DNA of 50,956 bases, taken from positions 1 through 50,956 of the forward strand of contig JADLHZ010000059.1 of assembly GCA_020848545.1 (NCBI GenBank). The letters run 5' to 3'. Shown here piece by piece: positions 1 through 9,184 of the stretch. A program made the position numbers and the translations under genes. The notes under the pieces are model-generated. The model was not told the origin of the DNA. It did no database searches and saw only the letters and a program-made list of their open reading frames with translations. Every line of letters starts with the position of its first letter. Positions within the stretch are counted from its first letter, which is position 1. Source of the stretch: Deltaproteobacteria bacterium (lineage in GTDB: Bacteria; Myxococcota; JADLHZ01).

Positions 1-68
1 ACCATGCAAGCAAAACGCCCACAGCATCGAACATCCGCCAAATTTTCAGCTCATCACCACCCCAACCC

Positions 69-95
69 GGCGACGGCGACGGCGACGTCAACGCC
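69..95 (-). repeat. Intergenic GTTGACGTCGCC-type repeat, copy 1
   Basis: On the minus strand this reads GGCGTTGACGTCGCC followed by further GTCGCC hexamers. Close relatives lie at 38098-38135 and 50862-50888, all outside genes. The rest of 1-123 is the tail beyond the stop codon of the secreted-protein gene at 124; I see no other gene or clear hairpin there. It may be a genome-wide interspersed repeat or a transcript-end structure. Confidence 0.5.
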
Positions 96-123
96 TACGA
101 GCAATCTTCATGCGGTCGAAGGA

Positions 124-945
124 CTAGAGCCGCGGCGTGTCACCGAAGCGAATCCGGATCCCGAACGACACCCGCTCGGCCTTCGCGTCGAGCATGATCC
201 CCCTTCGATCGCTGCCACTGTACAACCCAACGGTCGCCCGAACTTGCGCGATCGACGTCGCCCTCGGAAACAGCCAGAACCCGGCCTCGATCCCGCTGTC
301 GACCGTGCCGGTGTCGCCGTTCCAGGTCACGTCGACTGCGAGCATCGGGCGAATGACGCCGCCGATCGACGGCGCCGCGCCCTCGAAGCCGCCGCCGAAG
401 AACCACGGTGACTTGATGTCCCACGGCGCGCTCCTGCCGATGCCGCCGCCGCCCGCATACACGCGCAGAAAAAATCCGCCGACGGAGTGCTCGAAGCTCA
501 CGCGCAGGTGCATGAACTCGCGCGAGTACTTGAACTCGCCGCGCGGCACGGCTTCGATCGGCAAGCCGTCCACGCGATGCGCCGAGATGTGGCTGAGCAC
601 GAACTCTGCCGACAGCCCCCGCCAGCGATACATGATCGGCACCGCGGCCAAGTAGTCGGCGGTAAACACCGGAAAGTAGATTCCGGGCGAAGCGCGGCCG
701 AGCTCACTCCACACGCAACCGTCGAGCCCGATCTGGATCGCGTGCTCGCCGATGTGCAGCGTCGTCGCCGGCAAGCGCGCACCCAACGCCACCTGAAAAT
801 TGTCGAAGGGCGTCGTCAGGCGAAAGTCGATCGACAGCTCGGGCGAGCGGTTGTTCGCCACCGGCGGCGAAAAAAGCGCGGGATCGGTGAACGTCGAGAC
901 GTGGACCGGGACGGAGATCACTGCGAGAGCGAGCGCGAGGATCAA
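124..945 (-). CDS. Secreted hypothetical protein, beta-barrel-like
   Basis: About 273 residues. I place the start at a TTG (945-943) that overlaps the TGA stop of the upstream response-regulator gene (944-942), the coupled overlap common in this window; upstream in-frame starts would lie inside that gene. The N-terminus is a hydrophobic signal-like segment (ILALALAVISVPV). The rest is rich in aromatic residues alternating with Gly, Ser and Thr, and ends in Phe-Gly-Ile-Arg-Ile-Arg-Phe-type strands, which suggests an outer-membrane or periplasmic beta-rich protein. I recognise no family. It is the last gene of the dapF-led minus-strand group. Confidence 0.65.
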   Translation of the reverse strand: MILALALAVISVPVHVSTFTDPALFSPPVANNRSPELSIDFRLTTPFDNFQVALGARLPATTLHIGEHAIQIGLDGCVWSELGRASPGIYFPVFTADYLAAVPIMYRWRGLSAEFVLSHISAHRVDGLPIEAVPRGEFKYSREFMHLRVSFEHSVGGFFLRVYAGGGGIGRSAPWDIKSPWFFGGGFEGAAPSIGGVIRPMLAVDVTWNGDTGTVDSGIEAGFWLFPRATSIAQVRATVGLYSGSDRRGIMLDAKAERVSFGIRIRFGDTPRL

Positions 946-2414
946 CTCTTCCCCAGGGCCCGACAGAACGCTGCGAGGATTCCCCTCACCGCGCGCGGCT
1001 CGCCTTCGAAGGTCACGTCCGCCTGCGACGGATCCACCGTGACCTCGAGCCACGGCACGCTGAGCCGGCCTTCCATCGCTTCGCGAAACTTCTCGAGCCC
1101 GGTCGAGTCTTCGGCGCCGCTAGACAGACAGATGATCCCGAGCGCGCCCAAGGTCAGCGGGACACTTGCGGGCAGAAGATCCATCCGCATCGGCAGCGCG
1201 ACCAGATCCATCGCGAGGTCGGTGGCCACCGGCAGCGAGCCCATCATGCCGTAGCCGTACTTCATCGATCCCGACGCGTCGGCCTTCTGAAACTCGGTGA
1301 TCCCCTGCAGGCCGCTCCAGAACTTCACGACGCGCCGCGGATCGTCGGCGACCACGAGCACGCGCGGGCGGCGCATGTCGACCGAGCCTGGCAGCGCGCG
1401 GTGCAAGTACGAGCGCAGCATGAACACGAGCGCTTCCGGCAACACCGGCTCGAAGTTGCCGGTGGCGCCGTCTTTGGTCGCGCGTTGCCGTGCGAGCCGC
1501 GCCGTGATCAAGTGTTGCAGCGCCTGCGCGACCTCGAAGTCCGGCACCGGCACGGCGTCGAAGAGATCGTAGACTTGGCGCGGCTCGACCAACGCTTCGA
1601 GCACGGTGCGCATCAGCGGATGCAGATCCTCTGCCTTCTCTCCCGGAATGCGCTCGATGACATCGTCGAGCGCCGGCAAGCTCGTCATCAATCGATCGAG
1701 CTCGTCCTCTTGGCGCATGCCCTCCATGATCAACGAGTCGACGGCGCCTTGCAGCGTGACGTCCTTGGTCGCCTTGCCGGGCGCAAAGCCGAACTCGCCG
1801 GCCTTCTCCTTGAGCATGCGGTACAGCGCCTTCGTGCCGGTGGCGCGGCCGAACTTCGCATCGACGAGCCGTCCTTCGCTGACGCCGATCTCGCCGTTCT
1901 GCTTCGACGTCTTCAACGCGAGCACGCCGGTCTTTCGGTTCATGGAGAAGATCTGCAGCAGGTCGACCAACGAGATCTGCGCCAGGTTGCCGACGATCGC
2001 GCGATCTTCTTGGGTCACGCTCTCGGCGGTCTCGATCTTCTTGGCGATGCCGCTGATGCGCGCGACGACCTCGTCCAAGTTGAACGGCTTGGTGATCGAT
2101 CCTTCCAAATAACTGTGCGGCGCGCCGGCGTCGCTCTCTTCCGGTTGATCGGTGAGGACGACCATCGGTGTATTTTCGGTGCGCGGGTTCGCGCGCAGGA
2201 TCGACGAGAAGCGTTGGGCGTCGATCAGCGGACAGTTGCGATCGATGAGCACGATGTCCGGCGTCTTCAGGATCGAGCACTCGAGCGCCTTCGATCCGTC
2301 TTTGGCGAGCAGCACCTCGAAGCCGGCGGCCTCGAGCGCCGCGCCGAGCTTCTTCAAGACGTCCTGGTCGGCGTCGGCGATGAGGATGCGCTTCTTCGTC
2401 TGCTTGGCGGCCAT
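942..2414 (-). CDS. Response regulator with DUF4388-like domain
   Basis: 490 residues. A receiver domain spans about 9-125, with acidic residues near D14/D16, phospho-acceptor D58 (VLIDRN) and conserved K109 (ITKPF). Residues about 140-245 (start GNLAQISLVDLLQIFSMNRKTG) match my picture of DUF4388/PatA-N-like domains, which often follow receivers in myxobacteria and Geobacter-type bacteria. The C-terminal 180 residues contain a possible degenerate nucleotide-binding fold (RPRVLVVADDP) without a clear P-loop. No DNA-binding domain is visible, so the output is probably protein-protein. The start is an ATG 3 bp after the stop of the upstream GGDEF-like protein, implying one transcript. Confidence 0.85.
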   Translation of the reverse strand: MAAKQTKKRILIADADQDVLKKLGAALEAAGFEVLLAKDGSKALECSILKTPDIVLIDRNCPLIDAQRFSSILRANPRTENTPMVVLTDQPEESDAGAPHSYLEGSITKPFNLDEVVARISGIAKKIETAESVTQEDRAIVGNLAQISLVDLLQIFSMNRKTGVLALKTSKQNGEIGVSEGRLVDAKFGRATGTKALYRMLKEKAGEFGFAPGKATKDVTLQGAVDSLIMEGMRQEDELDRLMTSLPALDDVIERIPGEKAEDLHPLMRTVLEALVEPRQVYDLFDAVPVPDFEVAQALQHLITARLARQRATKDGATGNFEPVLPEALVFMLRSYLHRALPGSVDMRRPRVLVVADDPRRVVKFWSGLQGITEFQKADASGSMKYGYGMMGSLPVATDLAMDLVALPMRMDLLPASVPLTLGALGIICLSSGAEDSTGLEKFREAMEGRLSVPWLEVTVDPSQADVTFEGEPRAVRGILAAFCRALGKS

Positions 2415-2417
2415 GAC

Positions 2418-4319
2418 TTAGAACCACCGCTGCAGGTTGAATTCTTGTTGCAGCTTGCGCACGAGGCCGAGCGCGAGGTGCGTGTCGCAGGTGTGAAACG
2501 CCTCCGACGGCGCCACGTTCAAGTTCTCGCCGATCATCGCGTAGGCGTGCGTCTCGCTCAGCGAGAAGAGGAAGCCCATCTTCGTCGCCTTCTCGGGATC
2601 CAGGTACACGGTGGTGATGCCCGCGGGGATGTCCTTGATCGAGTTGTCCTTCGCCCCGAGCACGAACAAGCGGTTCGGGCTGCCCGCCGGCGGCACCTCG
2701 AGCACGTCGGCGATCGCCGCCAAGATGTCGATCGACACCTCCGGCACGCCCCAGTAAAGGACAGAGTGGCTCTTCTGCAGCGCCTGCGTGCTCCTGAGCA
2801 ACTCGCGCGTCCACGCCGCCACTTCGACCGGCGTCATCTGCGTGTACGCATACTCGACGGGCGAATCGATGAAGCGGCGCATCGGGCTGTTCTTGGCGAG
2901 CAGCAACTGCGCCGCGTCGTAGAAGCTCGAATCTTCGAAGTGCAGCTTGCGATAGGCGCTGCGTCGCATCTCGTCCAAGCGCCGGCGCGTCGCGGCCATC
3001 AGCGAGTCGATGTCATTGCCGTCTTGGGGGAACGACGCGTGCGCGATCGCGGTGCCGAGCGTGAGGTTCTTCTGCAAGTTAGCCAGCGACTGATCGCGCC
3101 CGAGCGCCGCTTCGATGCGCCCCATGGTCATGCGCGCGCCGTAGATGTCGGACTCCGGAAGCACGAGCAGGTACTCGTTGTCCGACGCGCGCGCCAAGAC
3201 GTCGCTCTCGCGCAAGACGTCCTGCAACACGCGCGGGATGTCGTTCGCCAGCTTCTCGACGCCCCGCGCGCCGAGCTCCGCCGCGAGGCCGGGATAATTG
3301 TCGAAGACGATCTGCACGATCGAAAACGCGCGCCGGTAGCGCCGCGACTTGTGCAGCTCCTTGCCGAGGAAGTCGACGAAGAAGCTCATGTTGTAGGTGT
3401 TCGAGTGCCGCGTCTGCACGGCCTTCTTGCGCTCGGCCGAGTAGCGCCGCGAGTTCGAGAACGCGACCGACGCAATGTCGGCGAGCATCTTCGCGCGCGT
3501 CATGTCGCCGTCGCCAAACGGATGCCCCATGCGCGCGGCGGCGACGAGGATGCCTTCGGCCACGTGGTCCTGCGCCAGCACGAAGACGAGCCCTTTGCCC
3601 AAGTGCGGCTCGACGCGCAGCGGCGCCTCGCCCTTCTCGATCGCCAACGGATTATCGACGGCATAGACCGTCGGCTGCACGTCGCCGCGCACGAGATCGA
3701 ACGCGCTCAAGGCGAGGCTCGGCGGCAGCTTGTCGCCTTCGATCAAGCCGTAGTAGCCGACGAGCTCCAGGTGCGTGCGCTTGGCCACGTAGAGTGCGAT
3801 GCCCTGGCAGTCCGTGTGCTGGCTCGCCGTCTTCAGCAGCTTCTCTTGCAGCGCCGAGTCGTCGAGCGTCTTCATCAGCGCGAGGCCGTCGCTGAAGATC
3901 TTGTGCATCGAGGCCTGCGTCAGGTTCTCGCTGGCCAAGCGGTTCGCTTCTTGGTGCAACTTCTGCCGCTCGAGCACGCGGCCGACCAACGCGATCAGAT
4001 GATTGCCTTCGATCGGCTTCGTCAGCACGTCGACGACGCCTTGCTTGAGTCCGGATCCGAGCAGCGACGACTCGCCGGGCTTCAGCACGCCGACAATCTC
4101 GGGCGGCCGCGCTTTGCTGCGCAGCTGCTCGACGATGCGCAATCCGGCCTCGAACGCGAAGCCGAGCTCGACGAACGCGAGATCGAAGGGCTCGTCCTTA
4201 ATCTGCTCGAACTCCTGCATCTTCGTGATGCTGCTCGTGCGATGCCCGGCGCTCGTCAGCATCTCGACGTAGAGCTTCACGAAGAAGGGATCCGAGTCGA
4301 CGAAGAGGATGTGCGCCAT
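2418..4319 (-). CDS. Pseudo-receiver / GAF-like / degenerate GGDEF protein
   Basis: 633 residues from the ATG at 4319, which shares a base with the dapF stop codon (TAATG). The receiver fold at 1-115 keeps D8 and D10 and K101 (LTKPIEG), but the phospho-acceptor position is Glu (E51, AFVELGF). The middle (about 135-300) looks GAF-like. A GGDEF fold follows (about 320-470), but the signature loop reads SDNEY, so diguanylate cyclase activity is unlikely. The remaining 160 residues are unassigned. Inferred role: a constitutive or phosphorylation-independent signalling scaffold that may sense nucleotide or protein partners. It sits between dapF and a second response regulator with almost no spacing. 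Confidence 0.82.
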   Translation of the reverse strand: MAHILFVDSDPFFVKLYVEMLTSAGHRTSSITKMQEFEQIKDEPFDLAFVELGFAFEAGLRIVEQLRSKARPPEIVGVLKPGESSLLGSGLKQGVVDVLTKPIEGNHLIALVGRVLERQKLHQEANRLASENLTQASMHKIFSDGLALMKTLDDSALQEKLLKTASQHTDCQGIALYVAKRTHLELVGYYGLIEGDKLPPSLALSAFDLVRGDVQPTVYAVDNPLAIEKGEAPLRVEPHLGKGLVFVLAQDHVAEGILVAAARMGHPFGDGDMTRAKMLADIASVAFSNSRRYSAERKKAVQTRHSNTYNMSFFVDFLGKELHKSRRYRRAFSIVQIVFDNYPGLAAELGARGVEKLANDIPRVLQDVLRESDVLARASDNEYLLVLPESDIYGARMTMGRIEAALGRDQSLANLQKNLTLGTAIAHASFPQDGNDIDSLMAATRRRLDEMRRSAYRKLHFEDSSFYDAAQLLLAKNSPMRRFIDSPVEYAYTQMTPVEVAAWTRELLRSTQALQKSHSVLYWGVPEVSIDILAAIADVLEVPPAGSPNRLFVLGAKDNSIKDIPAGITTVYLDPEKATKMGFLFSLSETHAYAMIGENLNVAPSEAFHTCDTHLALGLVRKLQQEFNLQRWF

Positions 4320-5110
4320 TAGGTCTCGCACTCGCCGTCGAACACCCACACCGCCGCGCCGCGCATGTGCAGATGACCGTCAGGAAAGCGGGTGATCGTC
4401 AATCTTCCGCCCGGCAATTGCACCTCGACCGGATCGCTCCCGAACCAGCCTTTTTGCTGCCCTACCGCGACGATCGCGCACGCGCCCGTGCCGCACGCCA
4501 TGGTGAGCCCGGCGCCGCGCTCGAAGACGACGGCCTCGCAGCGGTTCTTGTCGAGCACGTGGACGAAGCTGGCGTTCGTGCCTTCGGGAAAGTCGAGGTG
4601 CGTCGAGACCTGCTGGCCGATCGACTGGGCGTCGCGCATCGGCAGCGGCGACTCGATGACGAAGTGCGGGTTGCCCATCGACACCGTGTGCCCGCGCAGC
4701 GGCCGGCCGACGACGTTGCACATCTTCGCTTGCACCGGCTCGCGCGGCGGACCCATGTCGACGGTCACCATCTTCACGCGGCCGTCTTTATCCATCTCGG
4801 TGCGGGCGCTGAGCAGGCCAGCGTCCGTGATCACGTGGACTTCTTCGTCTTCGTCGACGAGGGCGTTGTCGACCAGGTGCTTGACGACGCAGCGCAGCGC
4901 GTTGCCGCACATCTCGGGCTGCGATCCGTCGGCGTTGATGATCTGCATCCGCGGCGGCGCCAACCCGGGCGAGAGCGTGACCAGCGCGACGCCGTCCGCG
5001 CCGATGCCGGCGTGGCGATCACACAACTGCCGAGCGACGGCTGGCGTCATTTCTTCATCGAGGATGACGATGAAGTCGTTCTGACAGCCGTGGTACTTGG
5101 AGAAGCGCAT
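4319..5110 (-). CDS. dapF: Diaminopimelate epimerase
   Basis: 263 residues, normal for DapF. The enzyme converts LL- to meso-diaminopimelate in the cytoplasm for lysine and peptidoglycan synthesis. The two catalytic cysteines are present: C68 in EMCGNALRC and C206 in MACGTGACA. NDF near the N-terminus and GNPHFVI fit substrate binding. The start MRFSKYHGCQNDF is chosen because upstream in-frame codons encode no conserved sequence and the 5' region must also hold the ftsH promoter. It heads a leftward group with two response-regulator-like genes, an unusual partnership for a lysine gene, perhaps reflecting shared transcription only. Confidence 0.95.
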   Translation of the reverse strand: MRFSKYHGCQNDFIVILDEEMTPAVARQLCDRHAGIGADGVALVTLSPGLAPPRMQIINADGSQPEMCGNALRCVVKHLVDNALVDEDEEVHVITDAGLLSARTEMDKDGRVKMVTVDMGPPREPVQAKMCNVVGRPLRGHTVSMGNPHFVIESPLPMRDAQSIGQQVSTHLDFPEGTNASFVHVLDKNRCEAVVFERGAGLTMACGTGACAIVAVGQQKGWFGSDPVEVQLPGGRLTITRFPDGHLHMRGAAVWVFDGECET

Positions 5111-5238
5111 CCTACATTTCACCCTGAGTGCAGCGTTCGCATGAGAACCGTGGCGAAAGTGCCATAGACGCGGCTGGCAAGCAAAAGTGCCACGGAAAGC
5201 CTTGCCTCTTGCCTCCCGGCGGCGCATCTTCAGTGGCA

Positions 5239-7137
<1,899 letters not shown>

Positions 7138-7150
7138 AAAAAAGCCGATC

Positions 7151-7182
7151 TTGGCGCACCTGCTTCGTCGCTGCGTTATACT
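7151..7182 (+). promoter_or_regulatory. Possible promoter of the secreted-protein/matrixin pair
   Basis: TATACT at 7177-7182 is a good -10 box in otherwise GC-rich DNA. The best -35-like match, TTGGCG at 7151-7156, is 20 bp away, longer than ideal. The ATG lies only 8 bp beyond the -10, so a transcript would be almost leaderless. No terminator-like hairpin is seen after ftsH, only a run of A. Confidence 0.3.
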
Positions 7183-7190
7183 ACCCGACC

Positions 7191-7742
7191 ATGCGTCTCG
7201 CCCTCGTCGCCGTCGTCGTCTTTCTTAGCTCCACGGCCTCCGCCGTCGCGCTCGACACGAAGAGCCCGCTCGCCACTTTCGAAGCGATCTCGCAGCGCGC
7301 GAAGGTCGCGGCGCACGTACGCGTCCTCTATCAAACGCACCGCTTGGTCGCCGAAGGCAAAGAAGCCGGCCGCATCGTCACGGACTCGCACTGTGAAGTG
7401 CTGGAAGCGGCGTTCGGCGCGAGCCAAGGCGACACGCTCGTCATCACGACGCTCGGCGGCTACTACGGCAACATCGGCCAAAAGGTGTTCGGCCTCGAGC
7501 GCTTGGTGCCGAACGAAGAGCTCGCGGTGTTCCTCGATGCGCCGGGCTACATGGACGGCGGCTTGCGCGTCACCGGCATGAACCTCGGTCTCTATCGCGT
7601 GGTCGACGCGCCCTCGCTAGAGACGCGCGAGCGGCCGATCATCGGTCACGGCTCGTCGGTGTTCCCGGCGCGAGACGATCCGACCCCGCTGACGCTCGGC
7701 GACTTCCTCGCACGCGCCAAGCTTGCGCGGAGCGGCCGATGA
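7191..7742 (+). CDS. Secreted hypothetical protein coupled to matrixin
   Basis: 183 residues beginning with a clear Sec signal peptide (VAVVVFLSSTASAVA). The mature part contains HVRVLYQTHRLV, a single Cys near residue 68, and a TLGGYYG loop; I do not recognise the family. Its stop overlaps the start of the following metalloprotease (ATGA at 7739-7742), so the two are probably translated together. Such small secreted partners ahead of matrixin-like proteases occur in myxobacterial genomes, and a role as inhibitor, chaperone or substrate of the protease is possible but not shown. Confidence 0.75.
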   Translation: MRLALVAVVVFLSSTASAVALDTKSPLATFEAISQRAKVAAHVRVLYQTHRLVAEGKEAGRIVTDSHCEVLEAAFGASQGDTLVITTLGGYYGNIGQKVFGLERLVPNEELAVFLDAPGYMDGGLRVTGMNLGLYRVVDAPSLETRERPIIGHGSSVFPARDDPTPLTLGDFLARAKLARSGR

Positions 7743-8629
7743 TCGCGTTCCTTGCGCTCGCGGCCGCCGCTGCGATGCAGCCCGAGTTCTGCGGGCAGAC
7801 GCCCTACGGCACCGGCGCCGGGCAAACGAAGCCGTTCATTTGCTCGCGCGCGCAAGAAGACGGCGGCCCCTCCCTCAACTGGCCAAGCAAGAAGGCCACG
7901 TTCAAGATCAACACGAAGGGCACCGAGGACATCCCGTCCGAGAGCGACCTCGACGCCGGCGTCTCGGCGAACCTGGAGTTCACGACGGTCCGCCAAGGCT
8001 TCTCCACGTGGACGGCGCTGAGCTGCACCGACTTTCAATTCACCGATGGGGGCCTCACCGCGAGCGAGCGCGTGGGCTTCGACTTTCGCCGACTCGACGA
8101 GAACGAGAACATCGTCATCTTTCAGAACAGCTGGGCGCACGATCCCTTGGTCATCGGCCTGACGACCGCGACGTTCAACTCGCAGACCGGTGAGATCTTC
8201 GACGCCGACATCGAGCTGAACGACGAGCAGTACGACTTCACCAACAAGAACACGAACGTGCAGACCGACTTGCTCAACACCGTCGTCCACGAGGTCGGCC
8301 ACTTCCTCGGCTTCGATCACACGGACAAGCCCGGCAGCACCTTGCCGGTCGCGTGCGCATCGACGGCGACGATGTCGAAGACGTCGACGCTCGGAGAGAC
8401 GCAGAAACGCGAGCTGGCGACGACCGATCAACTGGGCATGTGCTTCGTCTATCCGACGGGAAAACCGATCCAACACTGCAACCCACCGTCGACGACGCCG
8501 GCGCCGCCGCCGATCATTCGTCAAATCGGCTCCTCGCTCGAAGACGGCTGCGCGCAAACCTCACCGGCGACGGTGTGGCCGCTCGCACTCCTCGCGGTCG
8601 TCCACATGCTGCGCCGCCGCCGCCTTTAG
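7739..8629 (+). CDS. Matrixin-type zinc metalloprotease, MYXO-CTERM tail
   Basis: 296 residues. A short hydrophobic leader (about 1-12) precedes a metzincin-like catalytic domain with the complete zinc motif HEVGHFLGFDH at 184-194. The usual downstream Met-turn may be the segment around STATMSKTS. The C-terminus carries a Pro-rich linker and then DGC (Cys 271), a hydrophobic stretch and RRRRL, matching the MYXO-CTERM sorting-tail pattern, so export followed by surface anchoring or processing is likely. The gene overlaps the upstream secreted protein by 4 bp. Substrate is unknown. Confidence 0.88.
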   Translation: MIAFLALAAAAAMQPEFCGQTPYGTGAGQTKPFICSRAQEDGGPSLNWPSKKATFKINTKGTEDIPSESDLDAGVSANLEFTTVRQGFSTWTALSCTDFQFTDGGLTASERVGFDFRRLDENENIVIFQNSWAHDPLVIGLTTATFNSQTGEIFDADIELNDEQYDFTNKNTNVQTDLLNTVVHEVGHFLGFDHTDKPGSTLPVACASTATMSKTSTLGETQKRELATTDQLGMCFVYPTGKPIQHCNPPSTTPAPPPIIRQIGSSLEDGCAQTSPATVWPLALLAVVHMLRRRRL

Positions 8630-8661
8630 TCATTGCCTAAGCACACCCGGCAGAAATACTA

Positions 8662-8671
8662 ACCGATCGGT
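8662..8671. promoter_or_regulatory. Perfect palindrome ACCGATCGGT before accessory island
   Basis: A 10-bp perfect palindrome, with flanks extending the partial symmetry (TAACCGATCGGTCA), lies 23 bp upstream of the first ATG of the 8695-15514 island. It resembles half-site arrangements bound by TetR-type repressors. No regulator gene is adjacent, so this is an inference from symmetry and position only. Confidence 0.3.
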
Positions 8672-8694
8672 CAGGGCCCGGGTATGTTCGGGGG

Positions 8695-9180
8695 ATGTCG
8701 CCCATCAAAGGAATCCCAGGAGCCAGCGGTAACAACCCGGTCCAAGACGCGGCCATCGAGGAGCGATCCGAGACCCGCGGCAGTCCCGCGGAGCTGAAAA
8801 AGACCGCGCCGAACGAGCTGAAGAAGCCGCTCGACGCCGTCGATCGCGCGACGGCCAAGCAGCTCTTCGATCCAGCGACGCGCGCCCACGCGAGCGGCCC
8901 GAAGCATCAGCCGCAGCACGTTCTCCACGCCTTCGCGGAGATGCTCCCGCTGCTCGGCACCGCACCGCCGCCCGCGCACGAGGTCGGCAAGAAGTTCGCG
9001 CTCGACGGCTTGAAGGAAGCGCCGCCCGATACGGTGGCGCCGCCGCCGGCAGAATGGCTGGCGATGAAGTCCGATTTGCAGCAAGCCTTGGCGGCGAACC
9101 CGGAGCCGTCTCCCGGGCGTGATGTGCTCGCCAAGCTTCAGCTCGTGATGAGCGCGCTCGAGAAACACAAGAAGGGGTGA
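8695..9180 (+). CDS. Hypothetical protein opening the accessory island
   Basis: 161 residues, rich in Pro, Lys, Ala and Glu, with no signal peptide or membrane segment. The N-terminus (MSPIKGIPGASGNNPV) is flexible and Ser/Gly/Asn/Pro-rich, as in many substrates of type III secretion, though this is weak evidence. Two amphipathic helices occupy about 75-95 and 118-158. It lies 4 bp before the very large protein at 9185 and the two are almost surely cotranscribed. No family is recognised. Confidence 0.65.
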   Translation: MSPIKGIPGASGNNPVQDAAIEERSETRGSPAELKKTAPNELKKPLDAVDRATAKQLFDPATRAHASGPKHQPQHVLHAFAEMLPLLGTAPPPAHEVGKKFALDGLKEAPPDTVAPPPAEWLAMKSDLQQALAANPEPSPGRDVLAKLQLVMSALEKHKKG

Positions 9181-9184
9181 TGCG

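Noticed and set aside
1401-4322. Very long open frame opposite the dapF-linked regulators
   Set aside because: It is the antisense shadow of two genes with clear domain content; its translation is Arg/Leu/His-rich and has no recognisable motif.
5111-5238. Sigma-54 promoter for dapF (TGGCAC...TTGC)
   Set aside because: The distance between the GG and GC elements is 11 bp rather than the required 10, and no enhancer-binding regulator is nearby.
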